Numbered from the stretch's first letter, positions 8,178-17,950 are shown. The stretch: DNA of 64,000 bases from Leifsonia shinshuensis (GCF_031456835.1 NZ_JAVDVK010000001.1:2232001-2296000); one strand, 5' to 3'. A program made the numbers and translations. Notes: generated by a model from the letters alone, not told the origin.

Positions 8178-9341
8178 CTACGGCCGCACCGCCACCCGGG
8201 GGTACGCGGCGGACGCGAGCGCCCGATCCACCTCGGCGAGCGGGAATGTCTCGCCGACCTGCTCCGCGAACGGGTACCGCTGCCAGGCGGAGGCGAGGAA
8301 CCGCACGGCCTGCTCCAGGTGCCGCGGTGCGTAGTTGTGGACGCCGCGGATCGTGAGCAGGCGGCGCACGAGCTGCTCGGGGGCGACCGCGAGGTCCGGC
8401 CCGGGCGAGACGGAACCGACCAGGACGAGGACTCCGCCGATATCCAGGCCGTCGAGCAGGGTCCGCACGGCCGCCGGGTTCCCGGAGAGCTCCAGGGCGG
8501 CGACCGGAGCCGCGCCCCGGCCGCCGGCCTTCGCCAGCACTGTCGGCAGTGAGGTGGCGTGGTCCGCGCCCGGGCTGGGGTCGGCCACGCCCACCGCGCC
8601 GAACGCGAGCGCCGCCTCCCGGCGTTGCGGGATGGGGTCGCTCACCACGACCCGCGCGCCCGCATCCGTGGCCATCGCGGCGGCGGTGAGTCCCATCATC
8701 CCGGCTCCGGCGATGAGCACTAGTGCGCCGTCGAGCGGGACGATCGCCTCGGCGGCCTCCACGGCGGCGGCGACCGTCGCCGTCGCGCAGGAGGCCGGCG
8801 CGAGCACCACGGCCGGGATGTCCTCCGGCACCCGCACCAGTGGCGTGCCGTCGAGGATGTGCGCGTGCGTCGCGAACCCGCCCGACAGCTCCCAGCCCCT
8901 GCGCATCCGCTCGTGGCCGTACTTCTGCAGGTTCGAGCACCTCTGCGGCAGGCCGCGGCGGCAGCGCGCGCAGCGCCCGCACGGGACGGCCACCGACCAC
9001 ACGACGCGCTCCCCCAGCTCCACCCGATGGCCGTCGGTCGTCTTGGCGCCGCCGCGGCCGAGCGCGATGACGCGGCCGACCTGCTCGTGCCCGAGCACGA
9101 GCGGCGCGGGCGCCTGCCGGTGACCGAGGACCGTGTGGATGTCGGAGCCGCACACCGTCGCGAGCTCCACCTGGGCGAGCACGTCACCCGGGGCGAGCCG
9201 CACGCCGGGGACCGCGACCGCCTCATGCGTGTGCCCCTCACCCGGCCACACCATCGCGGTGGCCGACGGGTACACGCTCACCCCCATCCCCAGGCGTGCC
9301 GGCGGTGCGACGACGCGCGGGGTGACCGCTTTGATCGTCAC
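8178..9341 (-). CDS. Zinc-dependent alcohol dehydrogenase, phosphonate-catabolism-associated type (TIGR03366-like)
   Basis: 387 aa from GTG at 9341. Medium-chain dehydrogenase features: catalytic zinc residues in VCGSDIHTV and GHEQVG, the structural-zinc four-cysteine lobe PCGRCARCRRGLPQRC, and a Rossmann GAGMMG. Sequence and company (HAD protein and FAD oxidoreductase upstream) match the trio named as putative phosphonate-catabolism genes. It would oxidise an alcohol or aldehyde released from a phosphonate with NAD. The start overlaps the HAD stop by 4 bp (GTGA), implying translational coupling. No phosphonate transporter or PhnW is in view. Confidence 0.85.
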   Translation of the reverse strand: MTIKAVTPRVVAPPARLGMGVSVYPSATAMVWPGEGHTHEAVAVPGVRLAPGDVLAQVELATVCGSDIHTVLGHRQAPAPLVLGHEQVGRVIALGRGGAKTTDGHRVELGERVVWSVAVPCGRCARCRRGLPQRCSNLQKYGHERMRRGWELSGGFATHAHILDGTPLVRVPEDIPAVVLAPASCATATVAAAVEAAEAIVPLDGALVLIAGAGMMGLTAAAMATDAGARVVVSDPIPQRREAALAFGAVGVADPSPGADHATSLPTVLAKAGGRGAAPVAALELSGNPAAVRTLLDGLDIGGVLVLVGSVSPGPDLAVAPEQLVRRLLTIRGVHNYAPRHLEQAVRFLASAWQRYPFAEQVGETFPLAEVDRALASAAYPRVAVRP

Positions 9342-10075
9342 CGGGCGTCGGCCCCCTCGGCACGACGGTCGGCAGCGTCGCCGGCGGCGCGGTCGGCGGC
9401 GGCGCGGTCGGCGGCGGCGCGGTCGGCATCCGTGTGCTCGTAGCCGAGCAGCTCGGGCAGGTCGGCGACGCTCGTCAGCACCGCGTCCGCGCCGGCCTCG
9501 AGGAGCTCGTCCTCGCCGTCCGTACCCGTCAGCACACCGACGACGAGCCCCGCGCCGGCGGCGATCCCCGCCGAGATGCCGTCCGCCGTGTCGTCGACCA
9601 CGACCATCCCCTCGACGCTGGAGGCGCCGGTGCGCAGCAGCGCGGTCAGCGGGAGATCGGGGAAGGGCTGCGCCCGGCCTGAGTCCGCCGGAGTGAGCAC
9701 CGCATCGGCGATCCCGGTCCAGCCGACGGCGTCCAGGAGGAGGTCGACGGCCGGACGCGGGGAGCCGCTCACGATCGCGACCTTCACGCCGGTGGCCCGC
9801 AGCCGGTGGATGAGGTCCTCCGTCCCGGGGAGGGCGCGCGGCGCTCCGGCGCCGTCGTCGAGCACCGTGGTGCCGGTCAGGCCGAGCACCACCAGCTCGA
9901 GGTCGGCGAGGTCGTCCTCGTCGCGGTCGTCGCCCTCGGGGAACTCGTCGGGCCTGTCGTCGAACTTGTCCCACTCCTCGTCGTCCGCGCCGGTCGCGTC
10001 CGCGTGGCGCGAGGCTGCGGCGTCGTCGATCGTCACGTCGTCGAACTCGCTGGTGATGCGTCCGTCGGGGGTCAT
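9338..10075 (-). CDS. Degenerate phosphonatase-like HAD protein (nucleophile and cap missing)
   Basis: 245 aa. Residues 60-215 align in order with the phosphonatase-like HAD family (TIGR03351): VVLGLTGTTV in place of the catalytic VVxDxAGTTV loop, VAIVSGSPR (motif II), GRAQPFPD, VVVDDTADGI (motif IV) and GAGLVVGVLTGT. The nucleophilic Asp is Gly65, and only about 12 residues separate motif I from the motif II region where the cap of about 70 residues should be. It also has an acidic N-terminal extension of about 58 residues and a C-terminal tail of ADRAA repeats encoded by a 12-bp tandem repeat near 9385-9430. Hydrolysis by the usual HAD mechanism looks impossible; a binding or scaffold role, or decay, is likely. 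Confidence 0.85.
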   Translation of the reverse strand: MTPDGRITSEFDDVTIDDAAASRHADATGADDEEWDKFDDRPDEFPEGDDRDEDDLADLELVVLGLTGTTVLDDGAGAPRALPGTEDLIHRLRATGVKVAIVSGSPRPAVDLLLDAVGWTGIADAVLTPADSGRAQPFPDLPLTALLRTGASSVEGMVVVDDTADGISAGIAAGAGLVVGVLTGTDGEDELLEAGADAVLTSVADLPELLGYEHTDADRAAADRAAADRAAGDAADRRAEGADAR

Positions 10076-10101
10076 GGTGGTGCCTTTCGTCGCGGTCGGG
10101 A

Positions 10102-11259
10102 CTAACGGGCGCGCGTGGCGCCGGCGGGGAGGAGGGAGCCGGGCGCGTCCGAGAACAGCTCGTCGACGACGCGGTCGGCGAGACCGAGCCCCGTCGTCAT
10201 CCCGATCCCCGCCGTCACGGAGACGACCCGCACATCCGGGGCCGGCGCCGCGACGAGGAAGTCGTCGGGCGCCGCCGCGTGGACGCCCTGCCAGCGTTCG
10301 CGGACCCGCAGAGGCACGGCGCCGAAGAGGTCGCGCGTCTGGTCGAGGAGTGCCTCGAAGGCGGCCTCCGGCTGGAAGGGCGAGGCGTCTTCGCTCTGGC
10401 GAGCCGTCGATCCGATGAGGAGCGAGCCGTCCGGGCGCTGGGCGAAGGAAACGTCCGCGCCCAGGGCCGCCAGGGCGGGCTGCTCCGCCACCAGGCGGTC
10501 GCGCAGGGCGCCGGCGCTCGGGGTCCGCGAGAACGCGGTCTGCTGGACGAGCGACCAGCCGGTCAGGAGGGGCGCGGAGAGCGGAGCGTCGAGTGCCGCA
10601 TCCACCAGCAGCATGTCGAGGCCGCGGCGCTGGATGCCGTGGGCATCCGCCATGCCGGGGAACAGCTGGTCGACATCCGCGTCAACGGCGACGACGACCG
10701 CGTCGGCGGCGACCCGGCCGCGGCTCGTGTGGACGGTGCCCGCCTCGACGGCGAGCGCTGTCGTGTGCCAGAAGAGGTCGACCCCGTGCGCGTCGAGCCA
10801 GCGGGCGATCGCCGGGGCGGCCTCGCGCGGGTCGACCTGCAGGTCGGACGGGAGGTACGCTCCCCCGATCGCCACACCGTCGGCCAGCGGTGCGCTCTCG
10901 CGCACCTGCGCAGGTCCGAAGAGTCGCACGTCGTGGCCGCCACGGCGCTCGCGGAACTCCTCCAGCACCGCCAGCTCGTCGGCGTTCCGTGCGACCACGA
11001 CCGTGCCGGACTCGCGCAGCCAGAAGCCGGCCTCCGGGGCGAGGGTCAGCCAGAGCTCGCGGGCGAGTTCGGCGTAGGCGCGGGCCTCGCCGTCCTGACC
11101 GGTGATGCAGAGGTGACCCGAGTTCCGGAGCGACGCTCCGTTGACCGTGGACGCCCGCTCGACGACGGCGACCGTGAGCCCGCGGCGGAGGGCCGCGACG
11201 GCGTGGCCGAGGCCGACGATGCCGGCGCCGACCACCGCGAGATCGTAGTGCCTGCCCAT
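10102..11259 (-). CDS. FAD-dependent oxidoreductase, DAO fold (TIGR03364-like, phosphonate-associated)
   Basis: 385 aa. An N-terminal GAGIVGLGHAVAALRRG dinucleotide-binding motif, the following acidic ERAS strand end, and a C-terminal VTAGIGMTTGLGLADRV FAD-binding segment define a D-amino-acid-oxidase-like flavoprotein. Family members occur beside phosphonatase-like HADs and alcohol dehydrogenases and are thought to oxidise aminophosphonates or related amines. It is first in a three-gene minus-strand operon and divergent from kynA. A possible -10 (TAGCCT on the minus strand) lies near 11345-11350. Confidence 0.85.
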   Translation of the reverse strand: MGRHYDLAVVGAGIVGLGHAVAALRRGLTVAVVERASTVNGASLRNSGHLCITGQDGEARAYAELARELWLTLAPEAGFWLRESGTVVVARNADELAVLEEFRERRGGHDVRLFGPAQVRESAPLADGVAIGGAYLPSDLQVDPREAAPAIARWLDAHGVDLFWHTTALAVEAGTVHTSRGRVAADAVVVAVDADVDQLFPGMADAHGIQRRGLDMLLVDAALDAPLSAPLLTGWSLVQQTAFSRTPSAGALRDRLVAEQPALAALGADVSFAQRPDGSLLIGSTARQSEDASPFQPEAAFEALLDQTRDLFGAVPLRVRERWQGVHAAAPDDFLVAAPAPDVRVVSVTAGIGMTTGLGLADRVVDELFSDAPGSLLPAGATRAR

Positions 11260-11441
11260 CCGGTGCCTCCCTGTGCGGTGGACGACGCGGCGGACACGGT
11301 GGCCACGCCGCGCACGCGCGTCGTTCCACGTCGGCGTCCCGCCAGGCTAGGAGCGGGGTGCGACGAGGCACGCAACGCCGGGTAACGGCAGGGTGAACGG
11401 CGGGAGGACGGACGGCACTGCCGCCCGATCCCATCTCACTG

Positions 11442-11470
11442 TTGCACTTATCCGACGACCGGCGCAGAAT
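11442..11470 (+). promoter_or_regulatory. kynA operon promoter, leaderless arrangement
   Basis: TTGCAC at 11442-11447 and CAGAAT at 11465-11470 are separated by 17 bp, a near-consensus housekeeping promoter. Only 6 nt separate the -10 from ATG 11477, so transcription probably starts at or next to the initiation codon. No ribosome-binding site is present. Confidence 0.6.
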
Positions 11471-11476
11471 TGCAGC

Positions 11477-12337
11477 ATGGCCGACGGCGACAACACCCGA
11501 GAGTTCGATCCCGACATCGTCACCGACTTCCGGGAACGGATGTCGTACGGGTCGTACCTGGACCTCGACACCCTCCTGAGCGCGCAACGCCCGGTGAGCC
11601 GGCCGGCGCACCACGACGAGCTGCTGTTCATCATCCAGCACCAGACCACCGAGCTGTGGCTCAAGCTCGTGCTGCACGAGCTGGAGTCCGCCCGCGACCT
11701 GCTGCGGGCCGACGACCTCTCCCCCGCCCTCAAGCGGATCGCCCGGGTGAAGCACATTCAGCGCACGCTGACCGAGCAGTGGTCGGTGCTGGCGACGCTC
11801 ACGCCGACCGAGTACGCCGAGTTCCGTGGGTTCCTCGGCAACTCGTCCGGCTTCCAGTCGTACCAGTACCGCGCCGTGGAGTTCGTGCTGGGCAACAAGA
11901 ACCGCCGCATGCTGAGCGTCTTCGAGAGCGACCCCGCCGCGCACGCACTGCTGTCCGCGCTGCTGGAGGCGCCGAGCATCTACGACGAGTTCCTCCGTTA
12001 CCTCGCTCGTGCCGGCTTCGCCGTCCCCGAGGCGCTGCTCGACCGCGACGTGACGCAGGCCCACGTGTTCACTCCCGAGCTGGTGCCCGTGTTCCGCGAC
12101 ATCTACGAGCACGCCACCGACCACTGGCGCGAGTACGAGGCCTGCGAGGAGTTCGTCGACCTGGAGGACAACTTCCAGCTCTGGCGCTTCCGCCACCTGA
12201 AGACGGTGCAGCGCACCATCGGCATGAAGACCGGCACGGGAGGTTCCAGCGGCGCCGGGTTCCTGCAGAAGGCGCTCGACCTCACCTTCTTCCCCGAGCT
12301 CTACGCCGTCCGCACCGAGATCGGAGCACCCGCGTGA
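11477..12337 (+). CDS. kynA: Tryptophan 2,3-dioxygenase
   Basis: 286 aa, typical of the bacterial enzyme. It opens the indole ring of L-tryptophan with O2 at heme to give N-formylkynurenine. Hallmarks: [35 protein letters not shown] (substrate pocket with the distal His and Phe-Ile-His-type helix), [12 protein letters not shown], the proximal heme ligand His240 in FRHLKTVQR, and the GTGGSSG loop that closes over substrate. I chose ATG 11477 over an upstream in-frame ATG because the homology begins there and a promoter ends 6 nt before it. It is the first gene of a four-gene operon. Confidence 0.96.
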   Translation: MADGDNTREFDPDIVTDFRERMSYGSYLDLDTLLSAQRPVSRPAHHDELLFIIQHQTTELWLKLVLHELESARDLLRADDLSPALKRIARVKHIQRTLTEQWSVLATLTPTEYAEFRGFLGNSSGFQSYQYRAVEFVLGNKNRRMLSVFESDPAAHALLSALLEAPSIYDEFLRYLARAGFAVPEALLDRDVTQAHVFTPELVPVFRDIYEHATDHWREYEACEEFVDLEDNFQLWRFRHLKTVQRTIGMKTGTGGSSGAGFLQKALDLTFFPELYAVRTEIGAPA

Positions 12338-13482
12338 CCCACGTGCCCGACCTACCCGACCGGTCAGGGGCGGCCGCCGGCGACCTGTACCTCACGGTCG
12401 ACGCCGTCTGGAACGGCCGCCGATTCCTCGGCGAGACCACCTTCCGCAGCGACGGCGAGCGCCTCCACCCGGTGACGGACGTCCCCGCGCACGCGCGCAC
12501 ACGTCACCACCGCATCGCCGGGACACTGTTCCCCCGCCTCACCGATCACCACACGCACCTCGGGCTCACCGACCAGCACGCCCTGCTCTCCGGTGGCATC
12601 ACGCACGCGATCGACCTGGGCTGGATCCCCGCCGTGGCAGCCGGGTGGCTCACCGACGACCTCACGCGCCCGGCGGTCGCCATCGTGGGCTCCCTGCTCA
12701 CCTGCGTCGGCGGTTACCCGGTCAACGCCGGGTGGGGACCGCCGGGCTCCTCGACGGAGGTCGGCGGCGAACGGGAGGCTCGGCTGGCGGTTCGTGCGAA
12801 TGTCATGCTGGGAGCCTCCCGCATCAAGGTGACCCTCAACACGGTCGCGGGCGAAACTGTGGACGACCGCATCCTGCGCGGAATTGTGAGCGAATCCCAC
12901 GCGCAGGGCGTTCCGGTGACCGTCCACGTGGAGGGCGCGGGGCAGACCGCGCGAGCCGTGGCCGCGGGAGCCGACCAGCTGGCGCACACGCCGTTCACCG
13001 AGCGCCTCGACGACGCCCTGATCGCCGAGTGCGTCCGCCGCGGCATGAACTGGGTCAGCACGCTCGACATCCACGGCTGGGGCGACCCCACCGAGCACCA
13101 CCGCATCGCCTCCGACAACCTCGGCCGCTTCGCCCGCGCGGGCGGCACCGTGCTCTACGGGACCGACCTCGGCAACGGCCCGCTCCCGGTCGGCGTCAAC
13201 GCGCGCGAGCTGCGCGGGATGCTGGATGCCGGCGTCCCCGCCGAGGCGGTGCTGCGCTCCATCGCCGGCGGCCGGCCTACGCCCGAAGGCACAGCGCCGA
13301 CGATCGGCCCGCGCATCGCTCTCGTGCCGTCGCCGCCTCCCGAGGATCTCACCGACGCCCTCCCCGACTGGCTCGCCGATGCCCGCGGGCTCACCGTCGC
13401 CCGGCTCACCGCATCCGCACACGACACGAATTCCCACGACACGGATTCCCACGCCACCAGCTCCACCGAGGACCACGCATGA
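12334..13482 (+). CDS. Amidohydrolase in the N-formylkynurenine formamidase position
   Basis: 382 aa from GTG 12334, which overlaps the kynA stop (GTGA). Amidohydrolase-superfamily metal site: His73-x-His75 (DHHTHLG), Lys165 in IKVTLN (a possible carbamylated bridging Lys), His198 (VHVEG), His218 (AHTPF) and Asp278 (GTDLGNG). The operon supplies the enzymes before and after formamide hydrolysis, and no KynB or serine-hydrolase formamidase is nearby, so this enzyme probably converts N-formylkynurenine to kynurenine. That function is inference; other cyclic amidase activities are possible. The His/Ser/Thr-rich C-terminus (residues 365-382) looks disordered. ATGA overlap with kynU. Confidence 0.8.
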   Translation: MTHVPDLPDRSGAAAGDLYLTVDAVWNGRRFLGETTFRSDGERLHPVTDVPAHARTRHHRIAGTLFPRLTDHHTHLGLTDQHALLSGGITHAIDLGWIPAVAAGWLTDDLTRPAVAIVGSLLTCVGGYPVNAGWGPPGSSTEVGGEREARLAVRANVMLGASRIKVTLNTVAGETVDDRILRGIVSESHAQGVPVTVHVEGAGQTARAVAAGADQLAHTPFTERLDDALIAECVRRGMNWVSTLDIHGWGDPTEHHRIASDNLGRFARAGGTVLYGTDLGNGPLPVGVNARELRGMLDAGVPAEAVLRSIAGGRPTPEGTAPTIGPRIALVPSPPPEDLTDALPDWLADARGLTVARLTASAHDTNSHDTDSHATSSTEDHA

Positions 13483-14753
13483 CCGACTTCGACACCGCCC
13501 TTCCGTCCACCCTGTCGCCCGACCCGCTGACCGCCGCCCGGGCCCTCGACGCCGCGGACCCGCTCGCCGCGTTCCGCGACCGTTTCGCCGGCATCGACGA
13601 CGGCAGCGCGCAGGTCGCCGCGTACTTCGACGGAAACTCGCTGGGCCGCCCGACGCGCGCGAGCGTCGAGCGCATCCACCGCTTCCTCCTCGACGGCTGG
13701 GGCGACCGCCTGATCCGGGGCTGGGACGAGGAGTGGATGGACCTCCCGTTCGTCATCGGCGACGACCTCGGCCGAGTCGCCCTCGGCGCCGCGCCCGGCC
13801 AGACGTTCATCGGCGACTCGACCACCGTGCTGCTCTACAAGCTCGCCCGGGCGGCGGTGGATGCGCTGCCCGAGCGCAGCGAGATCGTGCTCGACACCGA
13901 CAACTTCCCGACCGACCGCTACCTCCTGGACGGGATCGCCCGCGAGCGCGGCCTCAGCCTGGTGTGGATCGAGGCCGACACCGAGGCCGGCGTCACGCCC
14001 GAACAGGTGGCCGCGGCGGTCGGCCCCCGGACGGCCCTCGTCGTGCTGAGCCACGTCGCCTACCGGTCGGGCTTCCTGGCCGACCTGCCCGCGATCACCC
14101 GGATCGTGCACGACGCGGGCGCGCTCGTGCTCTGGGACCTCTGCCACTCCGCCGGCTCCGTCCCGGTCGAGCTCGACGCCGCGGACGTCGACCTCGCGGT
14201 CGGCTGCACCTACAAGTACCTGAACGGCGGACCCGGTTCGCCCGCGTTCGGCTACGTGAACGCGCGCCTGATCCCGCGGCTGACCCAGCCCATCCAGGGG
14301 TGGATGGGCGTGCGCGACGTCTTCCTGATGGGTCCGGAGTACCAGCCGGCCGAGGGCGTCCGCCGCTTCCTCAGCGGCACGCCGCCGATCGTCGGCATGC
14401 TGGCCATGCGCGACACGATCGCCATGATCGGCGAAGCCGGCATCGACGCCGTGCGGGCGAAGTCCGTCGCGCTGACGGAGTTCGCGATCGCGCTTGCCGA
14501 GGAATGGCTGACACCGCTCGGGGTCGCACTCGCCAGCCCGCGGGATGCGGAACGCCGCGGCGGCCACATCACCCTCAGCCACCCGGCGATGCGCGACGTC
14601 ACGGCCCTGCTCTGGCAGCGCGACGTCATCCCCGACTACCGCGACCCGGACGGGCTGCGCATCGGCCTGTCGCCGCTGAGCACCGGCTTCGAGGAGCTCT
14701 GCGTCGGGATGGCCGCGGTGCGCGACGCCCTCGGCGAACTGACGCATGACTGA
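13479..14753 (+). CDS. kynU: Kynureninase
   Basis: 424 aa, fold-type I PLP enzyme cleaving kynurenine to anthranilate and alanine. Visible: YFDGNSLGRP near residue 50, GDSTTVLLYKL (phosphate-binding loop), FPTDRYLL, the cofactor aspartate and histidine in WDLCHSAG, and the Schiff-base lysine Lys246 in GCTYKYLNGGPG. Start ATG 13479 overlaps the amidohydrolase stop (ATGA). With kynA it completes a tryptophan-to-anthranilate route; anthranilate could re-enter tryptophan synthesis or be degraded elsewhere. Confidence 0.96.
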   Translation: MTDFDTALPSTLSPDPLTAARALDAADPLAAFRDRFAGIDDGSAQVAAYFDGNSLGRPTRASVERIHRFLLDGWGDRLIRGWDEEWMDLPFVIGDDLGRVALGAAPGQTFIGDSTTVLLYKLARAAVDALPERSEIVLDTDNFPTDRYLLDGIARERGLSLVWIEADTEAGVTPEQVAAAVGPRTALVVLSHVAYRSGFLADLPAITRIVHDAGALVLWDLCHSAGSVPVELDAADVDLAVGCTYKYLNGGPGSPAFGYVNARLIPRLTQPIQGWMGVRDVFLMGPEYQPAEGVRRFLSGTPPIVGMLAMRDTIAMIGEAGIDAVRAKSVALTEFAIALAEEWLTPLGVALASPRDAERRGGHITLSHPAMRDVTALLWQRDVIPDYRDPDGLRIGLSPLSTGFEELCVGMAAVRDALGELTHD

Positions 14754-15591
14754 AGCCGCCGCCGGACGCGACGACCTCGAGGCGAGCAGCGGCAGCGCCA
14801 CCGCGCTGCTCCGGACCGTGGTCGGCAACGTGCTGCGACCGGCCGGCGGGTGGATGAGCGCCGCGGGCGCGGTGCGGCTGATGGATGCGCTGGACGTGCC
14901 TCCCGCGACCGCCCGCTCCAGTCTCGCGCGGCTGTGCACGCGCGGCGTCCTGCGCCGGGAGCCGCGCGACGGCGTCGCGGGCTATGCGCTCGATGAGGCC
15001 GCCGTCCCGATGCTCGAGAGCGGGGACGCGCGCATCTTCGGCGAGCGCTCAGAGGCGACGGCATGGTGCCTGCTCTCCTTCTCCTTCCCCGAGCGCAGCC
15101 GCGGCAGCCGCGATCGGCTGCGCCGCCGGCTCGGCGCGCTCGGCTGCGGTTCGGTCGCCGACGGCCTCTGGATCGCGCCCGCATCCCTCGAGGACGAGCT
15201 GGCCGCGGCCGCCCGGGAGATCGCCGCCGAGGCGGAGGTCGTGCTGTTCGCCGATGCGTCCCCACGCGGCGATCTGGCCGCGGGCCTCGCCCGCTGGTAC
15301 GACCTGTCGTCCATCCGTCGCGCGCACGAATCCTTCCTCTTGCGCTTCGGCGACGCGCGGCCGCCCGCCGACGATGCCCAGGCGTTCGCCCTGTGGATGC
15401 GCGCGCTCGACGAGTGGCGCGTCATCCCGTACCGCGACCCCGGCCTCCCCGGCTCCGCGCTCGATCCGGACTGGCCCGGGGACGCGTCCGCGGCGCTGTT
15501 CCGCCGGCTCCGCGACGAGCTGGAGGAGCGCGCGATCGCCTATGCGGCCGCGGTCGCCGCCCCGGAACCTGCTGTCGGCCGCGCACGGTAG
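14746..15591 (+). CDS. PaaX family transcriptional regulator
   Basis: 281 aa. An N-terminal winged helix (about residues 30-100: PPATARSSLARLCTRGVLRR) is followed by the PaaX central domain (RLRRRLGALGCGSVADGLWI) and the C-terminal helical domain (DPDWPGDASAALFRRLRDEL). PaaX-type repressors respond to aromatic acyl-CoA or related ligands. The gene overlaps kynU by 8 bp and is the last gene of the operon, so it may regulate tryptophan catabolism in response to a kynurenine-pathway or anthranilate-derived ligand (inference). Confidence 0.9.
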   Translation: MTEAAAGRDDLEASSGSATALLRTVVGNVLRPAGGWMSAAGAVRLMDALDVPPATARSSLARLCTRGVLRREPRDGVAGYALDEAAVPMLESGDARIFGERSEATAWCLLSFSFPERSRGSRDRLRRRLGALGCGSVADGLWIAPASLEDELAAAAREIAAEAEVVLFADASPRGDLAAGLARWYDLSSIRRAHESFLLRFGDARPPADDAQAFALWMRALDEWRVIPYRDPGLPGSALDPDWPGDASAALFRRLRDELEERAIAYAAAVAAPEPAVGRAR

Positions 15592-15594
15592 AAT
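15589..15594 (+). promoter_or_regulatory. -10 element for purSQ
   Basis: TAGAAT overlaps the stop codon of the PaaX-type gene, 47 bp before the purS start. The -35 region is poor. A GGAG ribosome site lies at 15631-15634. Confidence 0.45.
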
Positions 15595-15641
15595 CGTCGG
15601 CGAACCCCCACCCTTGTCGCCCGAGTGAGCGGAGTATCCCC

Positions 15642-15901
15642 GTGCCGACCATCGTTGTAGAAGTGATGCCCAAGGCCGAGCTGCTCGACCCGCAGGGGAA
15701 GGCGGTCGCCGGAGCCCTGGCCCGCACCGGACGCGGCGTCGTCAGCGGTGTGCGCGTCGGCAAGCGCTTCGAACTGACCGTCGACGGCCCGATCGACGAC
15801 GCCGTGCGCGCCACGGTCGAGGAGATCGCGGGCGAGATCCTCTCCAACTCGGTGATCGAAGACGTCGTGGGCATCCACTACCCGGCCGAGGTGGACGCCT
15901 G

Positions 15902-15902
<1 letters not shown>
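15642..15902 (+). CDS. purS: Phosphoribosylformylglycinamidine synthase subunit PurS
   Basis: 86 aa from GTG 15642. Small ferredoxin-like subunit ([18 protein letters not shown], then [10 protein letters not shown]) that bridges PurQ and PurL in the three-part FGAM synthase used by Gram-positive bacteria. The stop overlaps the purQ start by 1 bp. Too short and weakly conserved for catalysis; its role is ammonia-channel assembly. Confidence 0.96.
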
Positions 15903-16600
<698 letters not shown>

Positions 16601-16681
16601 ACCCCTTCTCTCCGTCGGCGTGCACCGCCGAAGGTCGATGAATTCGGGAACCACCGCACCCGTCGTGGACACTTCATAGAT

Positions 16682-17269
16682 GTGAGGGGTATCCGAATCG
16701 ACGAGCCGGACGTGCTCGAACGCGTGAACGCCGGTGATCCGGATGCGTTCGGGGCACTGTTCGACCTGCACCACGACCGCGTGTTCCGCCAGGCCATCCG
16801 GCTGACGGCGTCGATCCACGACGCGGAGGACGTGACAGCCGTCGTGTTCCTGGAGGCGTGGCGCCGACGGGATGCGATGCGGGTCGTGAACGGCTCGGTC
16901 ATCGGCTGGCTGCTGGTGATGACGAACTTCGTCTTCCGCAATTACGCCCGATCGTCGCGCCGCTACCGCGACGGACTGCGACAGCTCCCGCCTCCCGAGC
17001 ACGCCCCCGACCATTCGGACGCCGTCGACGACCGCATCGACAGGGATGCGCGCCGGGCGGCACTGCGCACGGCGCTCGCGACGCTGCCGAGACGCGACCA
17101 GGACATCCTGACGCTCTGCGTACTCGAAGAACTCAGCACGGCCGAGGCCGCGGACGCGCTGGGAGTGGCGCCCGGAACGGTCAAGTCGCGGCTGTCCCGG
17201 GCGAAGAGCCGACTGGCGGCCCTGCTCGACGATCAGGCCGCACTGCAGACGAACGGAGGAGCGCGATGA
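16682..17269 (+). CDS. ECF-type RNA polymerase sigma factor
   Basis: 195 aa from GTG 16682. Region 2 (about residues 10-85) includes FGALFDLHHDRVFRQAIRLT and AEDVTAVVFLEAWRRRD; region 4 (125-180) has LPRRDQDILTLCVLEELSTA and the recognition helix VAPGTVKSRLSRAKSRL. It directs polymerase to an unknown regulon. The next gene overlaps it by 4 bp and encodes a membrane protein, the usual place for an anti-sigma factor, but no zinc-binding anti-sigma motif is seen there. Start chosen on frame and length; no convincing ribosome site. Confidence 0.9.
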   Translation: MRGIRIDEPDVLERVNAGDPDAFGALFDLHHDRVFRQAIRLTASIHDAEDVTAVVFLEAWRRRDAMRVVNGSVIGWLLVMTNFVFRNYARSSRRYRDGLRQLPPPEHAPDHSDAVDDRIDRDARRAALRTALATLPRRDQDILTLCVLEELSTAEAADALGVAPGTVKSRLSRAKSRLAALLDDQAALQTNGGAR

Positions 17270-17874
17270 GCACCGAGCCCACCTTCGACCCGCGCCGCAA
17301 GGCGGCGATCCGCGATCTCGTCGTGGCGAACGCCGCGGCCCATCCGGGACGTGCCGGGGGACGCAAGCGCACCGCGCTCGTCGCCTCGCTCGTGGTGATC
17401 GCGCTGACCATCTCGGGCGGCACCGTCGCGTACGCGCTCGGCACCGGACTGCTCGACCCGGCGCCGGTCGCCGCACCGACCCCGTCGCCGACGCCGACGC
17501 CGACGGCCACGCCGACGCCGACATCCACGCCGACACCAACGGCTGAGCTCCCTGTTCCCGCCGGTAGCGATCAAGCGATCAATGCATGTACCGTGCTCGG
17601 GCGGATGTTCCAGGTGGATGGCGCTTCCGAGGCCGAGACCAAAGCCAACGCTCAAGCGCGTGGGGCGGTCGTGGTCGCCGACGCGACAGCAGCGCGGAAC
17701 GCGGACCCGCAATGGAACGAGCTCGCGGACGCGGTGACTGCGGCCCAGGCGCGACTGATCGAGTACCTGGATGAAAACACCCCCGAAGGAATCCACGCGT
17801 TGGAGACCGCCGCTGCGCAAGCGCGGGACGAGTGCGCGCCGCTGGGTGTGACGGTCGTTCTCGAGCAGGGCTGA
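17266..17874 (+). CDS. Single-span membrane protein with Pro-Thr linker, possible sigma-factor partner
   Basis: 202 aa, ATG overlapping the sigma-factor stop. Residues 1-34 are cytoplasmic and charged ([20 protein letters not shown]), residues 36-58 a membrane helix ([20 protein letters not shown]), residues 66-92 a PT-repeat spacer encoded by CCGACG-type tandem repeats, and 95-202 an extracellular helical domain with two cysteines (INACTVLG and RDECAPLG), possibly disulphide-bonded. The layout resembles a sigma-linked membrane sensor, but no known anti-sigma domain was recognised. Third-position GC appears lower in the extracellular domain. Confidence 0.75.
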   Translation: MSTEPTFDPRRKAAIRDLVVANAAAHPGRAGGRKRTALVASLVVIALTISGGTVAYALGTGLLDPAPVAAPTPSPTPTPTATPTPTSTPTPTAELPVPAGSDQAINACTVLGRMFQVDGASEAETKANAQARGAVVVADATAARNADPQWNELADAVTAAQARLIEYLDENTPEGIHALETAAAQARDECAPLGVTVVLEQG

Positions 17875-17944
17875 ACCGGTCTGCCGAACGAGCGCGGTGG
17901 GCGGGCGGATCTACGCGCAAGGCAATGCCCCGCCTGACGCCCGG

Positions 17945-17950
17945 TAGACT
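17945..17950 (+). promoter_or_regulatory. -10 element for purL
   Basis: TAGACT lies 44 bp upstream of the purL start in the gap after the membrane-protein gene; an AGGAG ribosome site follows at about 17982-17986. It suggests purL has its own promoter. Confidence 0.45.

Noticed and set aside
9385..9430. Tandem repeat as a regulatory site
   Set aside because: The 12-bp GCGGTCGGCGGC-type repeat lies within the HAD coding frame and encodes the ADRAA tail; slippage explains it.
16858..17874. Long plus-strand frame starting at 16858
   Set aside because: It spans the sigma factor in another frame; the sigma frame has clear domain homology and the membrane protein starts at ATG 17266.
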